Made by a program: the position numbers and the translations under genes. A stretch of DNA of 64,000 nucleotides. Origin: Roseomonas sp. GTDB taxonomy: Bacteria > Pseudomonadota > Alphaproteobacteria > Acetobacterales > Acetobacteraceae. The stretch spans positions 62,001-126,000 of the forward strand of contig JADCER010000016.1 in NCBI GenBank assembly GCA_020249925.1, in the 5' to 3' direction. Shown here piece by piece: positions 16,978 to 24,744 of the stretch. The notes under the pieces were generated by a model. That model worked only from the letters and a program-made list of their open reading frames with translations, was not told where the DNA came from and did not search any database. Each line of letters begins with the position of its first letter. Position 1 is the first letter of the stretch.

Positions 16978-17925
16978 ATGATCGGCAGGCGCGCAATACT
17001 GGCGGCGGGGTTGGCGGCACCCGTCATCCAAGTCCAAGCACAGGAACGGCCGATCCAGATCATGGTGGGCTTCACGCCAGGCGGGAATATTGACCTTGCC
17101 GCGCGCATGGCCGCGCCGTTTCTGGAGAAATACCTGGGCGGCCAGCAGATCATCGTCGTCAATCGCCCAGGTGCGGGCGGCATGATCATGTTGAATGAGG
17201 TCTCGGCCGCCGCGCCGGATGGCCGCATCGCCGCGCTGGTATCGCTGCCCGCGCTGGTGACGGCGCTTTATGACAATACGCCGCGCTACCGTGTGGAAAG
17301 CTTCGCCTATGTCGGGCTTTTGACCGATGAGCCTTATACCATCTTCGTCGCACCCAATTCGCCCTATCGCAGCCTGACCGAGCTGATCGAGGCCGCGCGC
17401 GCCAAGCCCGAAGATATCACCATGGCGGGTGCCGGCATTGGCAGCGCGCCGCATCTGGCGCTGATGCAATTGGAAAATGCCTCTGGCGCGCGCTTCACCT
17501 GGCTGCCCACCACCGGCGCCGGTCAGGCGATGCAATTGGTCCAGGGCGGGCATGTCGTGGGCTCGATCTCCACCGTCAGCCTGACGGTGCGCGCGCATCT
17601 GCAAGGCAGCCTTCGCGTGCTGGCGCTGATGGAAAAACAGCGCTGGGACAAGGCGGGGGATTTGCCAACGGTGGCGGAAGCGGGCTTCCCGCTGGCAGCG
17701 GGTTCAGCGCGCGGCTTTGCGCTGCCCGCCGCGACGCCCGAACCCATTCTGGCGCGCTGGGAAGAAGCGGTGCGCCGCACGGCGGAGGACCCGGATTTCC
17801 GCGCCATGGCGGAACGGGATTTTCTGATTGTGCGGCACATGAACCGCGCCACCATGCGCCGCTTCGTGGATGAGCAATACGCTGCCTATGGCGAGATGTG
17901 GCGGCGCACGCCCTGGAAAAAGTAA
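16978..17925 (+). CDS. Bug/TctC-family periplasmic binding protein
   Basis: A 315-residue exported protein. The leader MIGRRAILAAGLAAPVIQ carries two arginines before the hydrophobic stretch. The mature part has IQIMVGFTPGGNIDLAARM, VNRPGAGGMIM and LPTVAEAGFPL, all typical of Bug proteins that bind carboxylates or amides. A run AGGGGGG lies before the ATG; an upstream frame to 16906 lacks signals. No permease neighbour. The Bug gene, LLM oxidoreductase, SDR and ThDP enzyme next to each other suggest a small catabolic set (inference). Confidence 0.9.
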   Translation: MIGRRAILAAGLAAPVIQVQAQERPIQIMVGFTPGGNIDLAARMAAPFLEKYLGGQQIIVVNRPGAGGMIMLNEVSAAAPDGRIAALVSLPALVTALYDNTPRYRVESFAYVGLLTDEPYTIFVAPNSPYRSLTELIEAARAKPEDITMAGAGIGSAPHLALMQLENASGARFTWLPTTGAGQAMQLVQGGHVVGSISTVSLTVRAHLQGSLRVLALMEKQRWDKAGDLPTVAEAGFPLAAGSARGFALPAATPEPILARWEEAVRRTAEDPDFRAMAERDFLIVRHMNRATMRRFVDEQYAAYGEMWRRTPWKK

Positions 17926-17929
17926 CGCA

Positions 17930-18703
17930 TCAGCCGCGCCACATCCCCCCGCCATCCACATCCACCACCGTGCCATTCACGTAAACGCCGCGCGGGCTTG
18001 CCAGGAACACCGCCAGATCAGCAATTTCGGCTGATTCAATCGGGCGATTGAAGGGCAGGCCAGTGATGGTTTCCGCCCAGCGTTCCTCATCACCGAATTT
18101 CAGCTTCGCATTGACGCGCGCCTGGGTGATCATGCGATCGGTCTTGGTCACCGCCGGGTTGATGCCGACAACCTTGACGCCATTGGCTTGCGTCGCCGCA
18201 CCCAAAGCCTGGGTGAAGGCAATCAGCGATGCATTGCCCGCGCCGCCGCAAATATAACCGGCCTTGGGCGAACGCCCGGCCATGCCGATAATGTTCACCA
18301 CCGCACCCGCCTTGCGCGCTTCCATCGCCGGCAGATAGAGCTGGCAGAGATGAATGTAGCCAAAGACCTTCAGGCTCCAGGCTTCCTGCCAGCGCTGGAT
18401 GGAAATATCCTGCAAGCGCCCGGATGGAATGGCGCCGGCGTTGTTCACCAGCACATCAATATCCGGAAAAGCGGCATGCAGCCTTTCGCGTTCTTCCACC
18501 TTCGAAAGATCAGCGGCGAGGGTTTCAACGCGTACCTGCGCAAGTGCCCGCACCTTATCGGCGGCGGTGGCGAGTGCCGCCGCATCCCGCGCTGAAAGCA
18601 CCACATCGCAGCCCTCCCGCGCGAAGGCTTCCGCACAAGCAAGCCCAATGCCTTTTGATCCACCCGTGACAAGCACACGCTTGCCGGCAAGCTGCATATC
18701 CAT
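17930..18703 (-). CDS. Short-chain dehydrogenase/reductase with atypical active site
   Basis: A 257-residue SDR. The cofactor loop TGGSKGIGLA and the NNAGAIPSG segment are standard. The catalytic tyrosine lies in GYICGGAGNAS, where the usual lysine four residues after Tyr is Gly; this Y-x-C-G pattern occurs in one SDR subgroup, so it may be natural rather than a defect. The start is ambiguous: ATG at 18703, or a GTG at 18709 that overlaps the stop of the ThDP enzyme gene. It follows that gene in one operon, so the two may act in one pathway. Confidence 0.85.
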   Translation of the reverse strand: MDMQLAGKRVLVTGGSKGIGLACAEAFAREGCDVVLSARDAAALATAADKVRALAQVRVETLAADLSKVEERERLHAAFPDIDVLVNNAGAIPSGRLQDISIQRWQEAWSLKVFGYIHLCQLYLPAMEARKAGAVVNIIGMAGRSPKAGYICGGAGNASLIAFTQALGAATQANGVKVVGINPAVTKTDRMITQARVNAKLKFGDEERWAETITGLPFNRPIESAEIADLAVFLASPRGVYVNGTVVDVDGGGMWRG

Positions 18704-18705
18704 GT

Positions 18706-20244
18706 TCACACCACCAATTCAATGAGGAAGGGGCCGGGGCGCGCGAAGCTTTGGCTCATCATGTCAGCAACCTGATCAAGCGTGGTCGCCTGCGCGGCTT
18801 CCACACCCATGCCTTCGGCCAGCTTTACCCAGCCGATATCAGGATTGCCGAGGTCCATCATATCCATCGCGGTACGTCCCGGATTGGCGCCGACATTGCG
18901 GTATTCGCCAAGCAGGATCGCGTATTTGCGATTGGAAATGATCACCGTGGTTACCGGCAGTTTTTCGCGCGCCTGAGTCCAAAGCGATTGCACCGTATAC
19001 ATGGCCGAACCATCGGCCTGCATATTGATCACCCGCCGGCCGCCGCCACCTACCGCGGCACCAGTCGCCAAGGGCATGCCGCAGCCAATGGCGCCGCCCG
19101 TGATCTGCAACCAATCATGCGGCGGCGCGTTATGGGTTTCAGGGAAGAAGCCGCGACCGTAGGAGACACTTTCATCGGCAATGATCGCATCTTCCGGCAT
19201 CAGCGCGCCAAGAACACGCGCGAGGCCTTCCGGCGTTGGCGCACCGCGCGCCACTTCCGGGCGCGGGCCGCGATCAGGAATGGCGATGGCGGGCGCGTTC
19301 AATTCTGCCGCCAGCGCGGCCAACGCCACTTCGGCATTCTGTTCATAACGCGTCAGCACATGCACTTCGGCGTTCGGTGGGTAATGCAGCGAAGGCTTGC
19401 CCGGATAGCCGAAGAAGCCGACGGGCGCCTTGGCATTCACCAGGATAAGATGCTCCACCCATTTCAGCGCATCCACCGCCTGGTCCACGTAATAAGGCAC
19501 GCGTTCAAGGGCGATGCGCCCACGCCCGCGCTGGGTGCGACCGTTGGATCCCTCGGCCATCAGCCGCGCACCGGTTACCTCAGCAATCCGATAGGCGTGC
19601 AACTGCGCGCCTTCGCGCAGACTCGGGCCGCCCAGCAGGATCAGCACATTCTTCTTCTCACGCAGGATGCGCGCGGCATTGCGGATGGCATGCGGGTCCG
19701 CTTCCGGCACGGCGGGCACGGGCAGGGCGGGCGCCACCACGCCGCCATCATTCCAGGCGGTATCGGCAGGCAGGATCAGCGTCGCGATCTGGCCTGGGGA
19801 GGTGCGTGCCGCTTGCACCGCCACGGCGGCATCCGCCCCCACCTTGGTTGAATCGGTGGACGTCCTCACCCAGGCGGAAACGCCGCGCGCGAAGCCTTCG
19901 GTATCGGCGGTCAGCGGCGCGTCATAGGGGCGGTGATAGGTGGCGTGGTCGCCCGTGATATTCACAATGCCGGACCGGGCGCGCCGCGCATTATGCAGAT
20001 TGGCCAGACCATTAGCCAGGCCCGGGCCGCAATGGAGGAGCGTGCAGGCCGGCTTTTCCGCCATGCGCCAATAGCCATCCGCCATCCCGGTCACGACATT
20101 TTCCTGCAAGCCCAGCACGCAGCGCATACCGGGGATCCGGTCCAAGGCGGCCACGAAATGCATTTCACTTGTGCCTGGATTGGAGAAACAAACATCAACC
20201 CCACTACCTATGAGTGTATGGACCAGGCTTTCCGCACCATTCAT
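18706..20244 (-). CDS. Thiamine diphosphate-dependent enzyme, acetolactate synthase large-subunit-like
   Basis: A 512-residue ThDP enzyme. The N-terminal domain has FSNPGTSEMHFVAALD and the catalytic glutamate in LGLQENVVTGMADGYWRM. The cofactor site reads ADGSAMYTVQSLW with NRKYAIL downstream, as in acetolactate synthase and benzoylformate decarboxylase relatives. No regulatory small subunit is adjacent, so a catabolic decarboxylase or carboligase role is more likely than branched-chain amino acid synthesis (inference). ATG at 20244 was chosen because GTGGAGAG lies upstream; the frame is open to 20655 but that part has no family similarity. Confidence 0.88.
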   Translation of the reverse strand: MNGAESLVHTLIGSGVDVCFSNPGTSEMHFVAALDRIPGMRCVLGLQENVVTGMADGYWRMAEKPACTLLHCGPGLANGLANLHNARRARSGIVNITGDHATYHRPYDAPLTADTEGFARGVSAWVRTSTDSTKVGADAAVAVQAARTSPGQIATLILPADTAWNDGGVVAPALPVPAVPEADPHAIRNAARILREKKNVLILLGGPSLREGAQLHAYRIAEVTGARLMAEGSNGRTQRGRGRIALERVPYYVDQAVDALKWVEHLILVNAKAPVGFFGYPGKPSLHYPPNAEVHVLTRYEQNAEVALAALAAELNAPAIAIPDRGPRPEVARGAPTPEGLARVLGALMPEDAIIADESVSYGRGFFPETHNAPPHDWLQITGGAIGCGMPLATGAAVGGGGRRVINMQADGSAMYTVQSLWTQAREKLPVTTVIISNRKYAILLGEYRNVGANPGRTAMDMMDLGNPDIGWVKLAEGMGVEAAQATTLDQVADMMSQSFARPGPFLIELVV

Positions 20245-20398
20245 TGCCGACTCTCCACTTGGCGTTTCTGGGCGCAGCCTGCGCCGAGGGGCGGCTTCGG
20301 GCAAGATGGGGCACTTGTCATGCGGTAATTTCGCCGTAATTTGCCGGCAGAAGTAACAATGCGGTGACGAAAACCGCCTCTGGGGGAGCTTTCCGGTC

Positions 20399-22663
20399 AT
20401 GCCTCGTTTGGCCGTTGCCTTTTTTGCGTCGGGCTTTGCTGCGCTGCTGTGCCAGATTGTCTGGCAGCGGATGCTCGGCATTTTTGCCGGCTCTGACACG
20501 ATTTCTGCAGCACTTGTCGTGGGCGCCTTCCTGGCCGGGCTTGGCATTGGTTCGATCATTGGCGCCAAGATCGCCGATCGTATCACGCCCGCGCGCGCGC
20601 TGATCGGCTTTGCTTTGGCAGAAACCGGGGTCGGCATTTTCGCCGTGCTGTCCAAGGCTTTTCTTTATGATTGGCTGGCGACCGATCTGGCCGGGGTGGT
20701 GGATGACCCGGCGATGATCTTCGCGCTCTGCTTCGCGGGGCTTGTGCTGCCAACCACGCTGATGGGCGCTTCCCTGCCGCTTTTGGCGCGCGCTGTCTCG
20801 ACCGCTTTGGACACGGTGGCGGAACGGATTGGCCTGCTTTACGGGCTGAACACCTTTGGCGCCGGGCTTGGCGCACTGCTGGGTGGCTGGTTTCTGGTCG
20901 GCAATCTTGGCTTTGTCGGCGCGCTCTGGCTGGCCGCGGGGCTTGAGATTTTCGCCGCCATCCTGGCGCTGTCGCTGCTGCCGCAGCTGCGTGGCGTGCC
21001 CCTGCCCGCGCCGAGCCCCGCCGCCAAGGATGGCGATGCGCCCTTTGGCAGCCTGCCGCTCTGGTGCTTTCTGGTGTTCCTGTCGGGCTATGTGATTGTG
21101 GCGCTGGAGATTCTCTGGGTCCGCATCATGGGCCAGGTTGGGCAATACCACGCCTATCTTTTCCCGACCGTGCTTGGGATTTTCCTGTTGGCCGATGGGC
21201 TTGGCATGGCCTTCGCAGCCCGCATGGTCCGCCACCTGAAGGACCCGCGCCCGGCCTTTTTCATTACCCAGGGTGCCGGCTTTGTCCTGGCGGTGGTCCT
21301 GCTGGCTGCGCTTTGGATTGTCCTGCCCTTGTCGCCCATCGCTGATCTGATGGCGGTTGATCATTCGCGCCTGCATGGCGGCGCCCTGGCAATGACCATC
21401 TTCCTGGCCGTGCTGGTGGTGGGGCCGCCATCCTTCCTGATTGGCATGACCTTCGCCTTTGTGCAGCGCGCCGTGCAGCAGGATTTGGCGAGTGTCGGCA
21501 CGCGGGTTGGTTGGGTGCAATTGGCCAATATTGCCGGCAATGCGGCGGGGTCCATTTTCACCGGCCTGATTACGCTGCATTTTCTGGGTACGGCGGGCAC
21601 GCTCAAGCTTTTGGCCGCGCTTTCGTTGCTGCTGCTGCTGGGCTGGCTTTGGCATGGCGGCTGGCGCCGGCCGGTGGAAGGCGGGCTTGCCATCGCCTCC
21701 GCGCTCGCGCTGCTGGTCATTCCGGGCAATGCCGGGCTTTGGTCGCGCATGCATGCGGAAGGGCCGGGCAATATGGTGGCCTGGGCGGAAGATCGTTCAG
21801 GCGTGGCGTTTTTCCGCGACAGCAAGGGCGCGGATGGCGTAGCGGAAGGCCCCTTCTTCATTCAGGGCTTCAGCCAGGGGCGCATTCCCTTCCTGTCCAT
21901 TCACCAATTCCTGGGCGCGGTTGGGCCGCTGATCCATCCTGATCCGAAAAATGTGCTGGTGATTGGGATTGGCAGCGGCGGGACGCCCTGGGCCGCGGGC
22001 ATTCGCCCGGAAAGCCAGATTCGCGCCATTGAATTGGTGGCGCCGGTGCTGACGGCGCTGGAAGAAATCGGCCAGCATTACCCGGATGGCCCCATCGCGC
22101 GCATGTTCAAGGACCCGCGTTGGCAGATGGAATATGGCGACGGGCGGCGCACGCTGGCCAAGGAAGACCGGCGCTACGACATTATTGAAGCCGATGCGAT
22201 TCTGCCGCAGGGCTCACATTCCGGCCTGCTCTATAGCGCGGAATTCATCGAACAGGCGCGGCGGCGTTTGGCGCCGGGCGGCCTTTATATTCAATGGACC
22301 CCGACGCAGCGCGCGGTGCAGACCTTCGCTGCCGTCTTTCCCCATGCGCTATTGCTGATGCCAGCGGGGGTCATGATCGGATCGAATGAGCCGATTCCCT
22401 TCGACCCGGCGAAGCTTGCGGCGGAATTCGCCAAGCCCGCGCATAGCGCGCATCTGCTTGCCGGCAATCGGGAGTTCAGCGATTGGCCAAGCCTTTTCGC
22501 CGGCACGCCCCTGCAATGGCTGCCAGGGCAGAAGCGGGAAGAGGCACCACTCACGGATGTTTTCCCGCGCGATGAATTCTACATCAATAATCCTGGCCAT
22601 GGCACGGATTATTATGTGCGCAGCCGAAACGCTTCGGGGCAGCGCCGCGCGGCGGCGGAATAG
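20399..22663 (+). CDS. Membrane protein fused to spermidine-synthase-like domain
   Basis: A 754-residue protein. About the first 450 residues are a multi-pass membrane region like the MFS-type half found in such fusions (FASGFAALLCQIVWQRML, many hydrophobic helices). The C-terminal 280 residues form a spermidine-synthase-type Rossmann domain: VLVIGIGSGGTPWAA, IRAIELVAPV, YDIIEADAILPQ and YSAEFIEQARRRLAPGGL. The conserved aspartates of true spermidine synthases are not all clear, so an aminopropyl transfer reaction is not certain. GGGGGAG precedes the ATG. Function unknown; it stands alone, divergent from the ThDP gene. Confidence 0.85.
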   Translation: MPRLAVAFFASGFAALLCQIVWQRMLGIFAGSDTISAALVVGAFLAGLGIGSIIGAKIADRITPARALIGFALAETGVGIFAVLSKAFLYDWLATDLAGVVDDPAMIFALCFAGLVLPTTLMGASLPLLARAVSTALDTVAERIGLLYGLNTFGAGLGALLGGWFLVGNLGFVGALWLAAGLEIFAAILALSLLPQLRGVPLPAPSPAAKDGDAPFGSLPLWCFLVFLSGYVIVALEILWVRIMGQVGQYHAYLFPTVLGIFLLADGLGMAFAARMVRHLKDPRPAFFITQGAGFVLAVVLLAALWIVLPLSPIADLMAVDHSRLHGGALAMTIFLAVLVVGPPSFLIGMTFAFVQRAVQQDLASVGTRVGWVQLANIAGNAAGSIFTGLITLHFLGTAGTLKLLAALSLLLLLGWLWHGGWRRPVEGGLAIASALALLVIPGNAGLWSRMHAEGPGNMVAWAEDRSGVAFFRDSKGADGVAEGPFFIQGFSQGRIPFLSIHQFLGAVGPLIHPDPKNVLVIGIGSGGTPWAAGIRPESQIRAIELVAPVLTALEEIGQHYPDGPIARMFKDPRWQMEYGDGRRTLAKEDRRYDIIEADAILPQGSHSGLLYSAEFIEQARRRLAPGGLYIQWTPTQRAVQTFAAVFPHALLLMPAGVMIGSNEPIPFDPAKLAAEFAKPAHSAHLLAGNREFSDWPSLFAGTPLQWLPGQKREEAPLTDVFPRDEFYINNPGHGTDYYVRSRNASGQRRAAAE

Positions 22664-22684
22664 ACGCGCGGTAATGGGCCTTTT

Positions 22685-22954
22685 CTACATCCCCAAGGCG
22701 CGGCGATAGAGATCGAGCAGCGTTTCCTGTTCTTCCACTTCTGCCGGTTCCTGCTTGCGCAACCGGATCACCGCGCGCAGTACCTTCACATCAAAGCCAG
22801 CGGATTTCGCTTCTGCAAAAATATCCTTGATATCGCTGGACAGCGCCTTTTTTTCTTCTTCCAGGCGTTCAATGCGCTCCACAATGGACCGCAGCCTTTC
22901 GCCTGCGATGCCGCCGACTTCGGTGGTTTCCTGCGTGCTGGGGCCCTTGGCCAT
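22685..22954 (-). CDS. gapR: GapR-family nucleoid protein (DUF2312)
   Basis: An 89-residue protein matching the length and pattern of Caulobacter GapR: GIAGERLRSIVERIERLEEEKKAL, then a helix ending in LLDLYRRALGM. GapR binds overtwisted AT-rich DNA ahead of replication forks and stimulates topoisomerases. ATG at 22954 is preceded by GAGGA and gives the usual length. A longer in-frame ATG at 23008 would overlap the DUF1244 stop as ATGA and give 107 residues; it remains possible. Confidence 0.9.
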   Translation of the reverse strand: MAKGPSTQETTEVGGIAGERLRSIVERIERLEEEKKALSSDIKDIFAEAKSAGFDVKVLRAVIRLRKQEPAEVEEQETLLDLYRRALGM

Positions 22955-23007
22955 TCTGCGTTCCTCAGTGTGAAGGCCAGACGCTTTAGCTTTAGGTGCG
23001 CGCGCCA

Positions 23008-23316
23008 TCAATGTTGCCCCTGCCCGGAAGTGGCGAATTTCGCCTTTTGCTCGGGCGACGCTTCCTTCTGATACTGCGCCTGCCATTCCTTATAAGGCAT
23101 GCCGTAGATGATCTCCCGCGCTTCCGGGTCGGTCAGCGGCAGGCCCTTTTCCTCAGCCGCGGCGCGATACCATTTGCTGAGGCAATTCCGGCAGAAGCCG
23201 GCCAAGTTCATCATGTCTATGTTCTGCACGTCATTGCGGCCGCGCAGATGTTCCACCAGCCGGCGGAAGGCAGCGGCTTCCAACTCTGTCTGGGTTGCCT
23301 TGTCGAATTCGGGCAT
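23008..23316 (-). CDS. DUF1244-family protein
   Basis: A 102-residue protein matching the conserved alphaproteobacterial DUF1244 family: AAFRRLVEHLRGRNDVQNIDMMNLAGFCRNCLSKWY and IIYGMPYKEWQ. The two cysteines of FCRNC are conserved in the family and could bind metal or act in redox. Function unknown. AGGAGGT lies before the ATG. It precedes gapR closely, and the two are probably cotranscribed. Confidence 0.92.
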   Translation of the reverse strand: MPEFDKATQTELEAAAFRRLVEHLRGRNDVQNIDMMNLAGFCRNCLSKWYRAAAEEKGLPLTDPEAREIIYGMPYKEWQAQYQKEASPEQKAKFATSGQGQH

Positions 23317-23398
23317 GGGGACCTCCTGAAGCTTTCGTCGCCATAGATGGCCCATTCGGCGCGACTTCGCCATACTGGTTCCCAAAAGGATATTCGCC

Positions 23399-24679
23399 AT
23401 GGCCTTTACCGATGCATCCGCCCGCGCCGCGCTCCGCCAAGTGTTCGAAGCCGCCATTGCCAGCGCCGATCCGCGCCAGGTGCTGGCGCGGCATTTGCCG
23501 GAACGCCCGCGCGGGCGGGTGATAGTGCTCGGCGCCGGGAAATCCGCCGCCGTCATGGCCGCTTCGGTGGAGGCCGCCTGGCCCGATGCCCCGATCGAGG
23601 GCCTGGTGGTGACCCGCTATGCCCATGGCTACCCAACGCGTCGGATCAGGGTGCTGGAAGCCTCTCACCCCGTGCCGGATGCTGCCGGGGCCAAGGCCGC
23701 GGCGGCGTTGCTGGAAGTCGCGCGCGGTGCGGGGGCGGATGATCTGGTGCTGTTTCTGGTCTCGGGCGGTGGGTCTTCGCTGACGACGCTCCCCGCCCCC
23801 GGTCTGACGCTGGAGGAGCTGATTGCGGTGAACAAGGCGCTGCTCGCTTCCGGCGCCACCATTCATGAAATGAACTGCATCCGCCGGCATCTTTCTGCCT
23901 TTTCCGGCGGGCGGCTGGCTGCTGCCGCCCATCCCGCGCGCGTGGTGACGCTCGCGATTTCCGATGTGCCGGGGGATGACCCGAGTGTGATTGCCTCCGG
24001 CCCCACCGTGCCGGACCCGTCAAGCTTCGCCGATGCGCGGGCTTTGGTCGCGCATTACGGGATGGCATTGCCGGAAGCGGTGATGGCGCATCTGGTGGCT
24101 GGGCTGGAAGAAAGCCCGAAACCCGGTGATCCGCGCCTGGGCACGCCGGATTACCGCTTCATCGCGACGCCGGCCATGGCCCTGGAAGCCGCCGCAACTG
24201 CCGCGCGCGGGCTTGGCCTGACGCCCTTGATTCTGGGCGATGCCTTGGAAGGGGAGGCACGGGAATTGGGCACCGCACTCGCCGGCATGGCGCGTTCTGC
24301 CGCGACCCATGGCCACCCCCTGCCCGGCCCGGCCATCCTGCTTTCCGGCGGAGAAACCACAGTCACCATCCGCAGCCCCAAGCCGGGACGCGGCGGGCGG
24401 AATGGGGAATGCCTGCTCGGCTGCGCGCTGGCCTTGGCTGGAACCCCCGGCATCTGGGCTTTGATGGGCGATACGGACGGCATTGACGGGTCAGAGGATA
24501 ATGCCGGCGCCATCGCCACCCCGGACACGCTGGCCCGCGCCCGCGCGGCTGGGCTTGATCCGCGCGCCTTGTTGGCGGGGCATGACAGCTACCGGCTATT
24601 CCAGACGCTGGGCGATCTGGTGGTGACGGGGCCGACGCTCACCAATGTGAATGATTTTCGCGCGCTTTTGGTAGCTTAA
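23399..24679 (+). CDS. Glycerate 2-kinase (MOFRL/TtuD family)
   Basis: A 426-residue protein of the DUF4147/MOFRL class. The N-terminal part includes VIVLGAGKSAAVMAASVE and FLVSGGGSSLTTLPAPG; the MOFRL part includes LSGGETTVTIR, GRGGRNGECLLG and GDTDGIDGSEDNAGA. This class phosphorylates D-glycerate to 2-phosphoglycerate, though members were once named hydroxypyruvate reductase (TtuD). AAAGGA precedes the ATG. The next gene on the same strand is a pyruvate kinase, an order known in tartrate/glycerate utilisation (TtuD then TtuE), so glycerate carbon would flow to 2-PG, PEP and pyruvate. Its stop codon lies inside a 20-bp palindrome. Confidence 0.92.
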   Translation: MAFTDASARAALRQVFEAAIASADPRQVLARHLPERPRGRVIVLGAGKSAAVMAASVEAAWPDAPIEGLVVTRYAHGYPTRRIRVLEASHPVPDAAGAKAAAALLEVARGAGADDLVLFLVSGGGSSLTTLPAPGLTLEELIAVNKALLASGATIHEMNCIRRHLSAFSGGRLAAAAHPARVVTLAISDVPGDDPSVIASGPTVPDPSSFADARALVAHYGMALPEAVMAHLVAGLEESPKPGDPRLGTPDYRFIATPAMALEAAATAARGLGLTPLILGDALEGEARELGTALAGMARSAATHGHPLPGPAILLSGGETTVTIRSPKPGRGGRNGECLLGCALALAGTPGIWALMGDTDGIDGSEDNAGAIATPDTLARARAAGLDPRALLAGHDSYRLFQTLGDLVVTGPTLTNVNDFRALLVA

Positions 24680-24694
24680 CTTTTAAAAGTTAAG
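24675..24694. promoter_or_regulatory. Perfect 20-bp palindrome upstream of the HTH-pyruvate kinase gene
   Basis: Half-sites CTTAAC and GTTAAG flank an 8-base spacer TTTTAAAA in a perfect palindrome that overlaps the glycerate kinase stop codon. A second site with the same 6-8-6 layout starts 42 bases downstream (24717). Spacing of about four helix turns places both on one face. This is a likely operator, perhaps for the HTH domain encoded just after it (inference). The A/T-rich stem could also act weakly as a terminator. Confidence 0.6.
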
Positions 24695-24716
24695 TTATGC
24701 GGATTTTGGGTGGCGC

Positions 24717-24736
24717 CTTAACTTAATTTTGCTAAG
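24717..24736. promoter_or_regulatory. Second 6-8-6 palindrome just before the HTH-pyruvate kinase start
   Basis: CTTAAC (24717-24722), spacer TTAATTTT and GCTAAG (24731-24736) repeat the layout of the palindrome at 24675-24694 with one changed half-site base. It ends 8 bases before the ATG at 24745. Binding here would block transcription start or translation of the full-length product. It leaves little room for a promoter, so the promoter probably lies between or within the two sites. Confidence 0.55.
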
Positions 24737-24744
24737 ATGCCGCC

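Noticed and set aside
20318..21754. 478-codon minus-strand open frame
   Set aside because: Antisense to the membrane/spermidine-synthase gene, with low-complexity Gln/Arg/His content and no motif.
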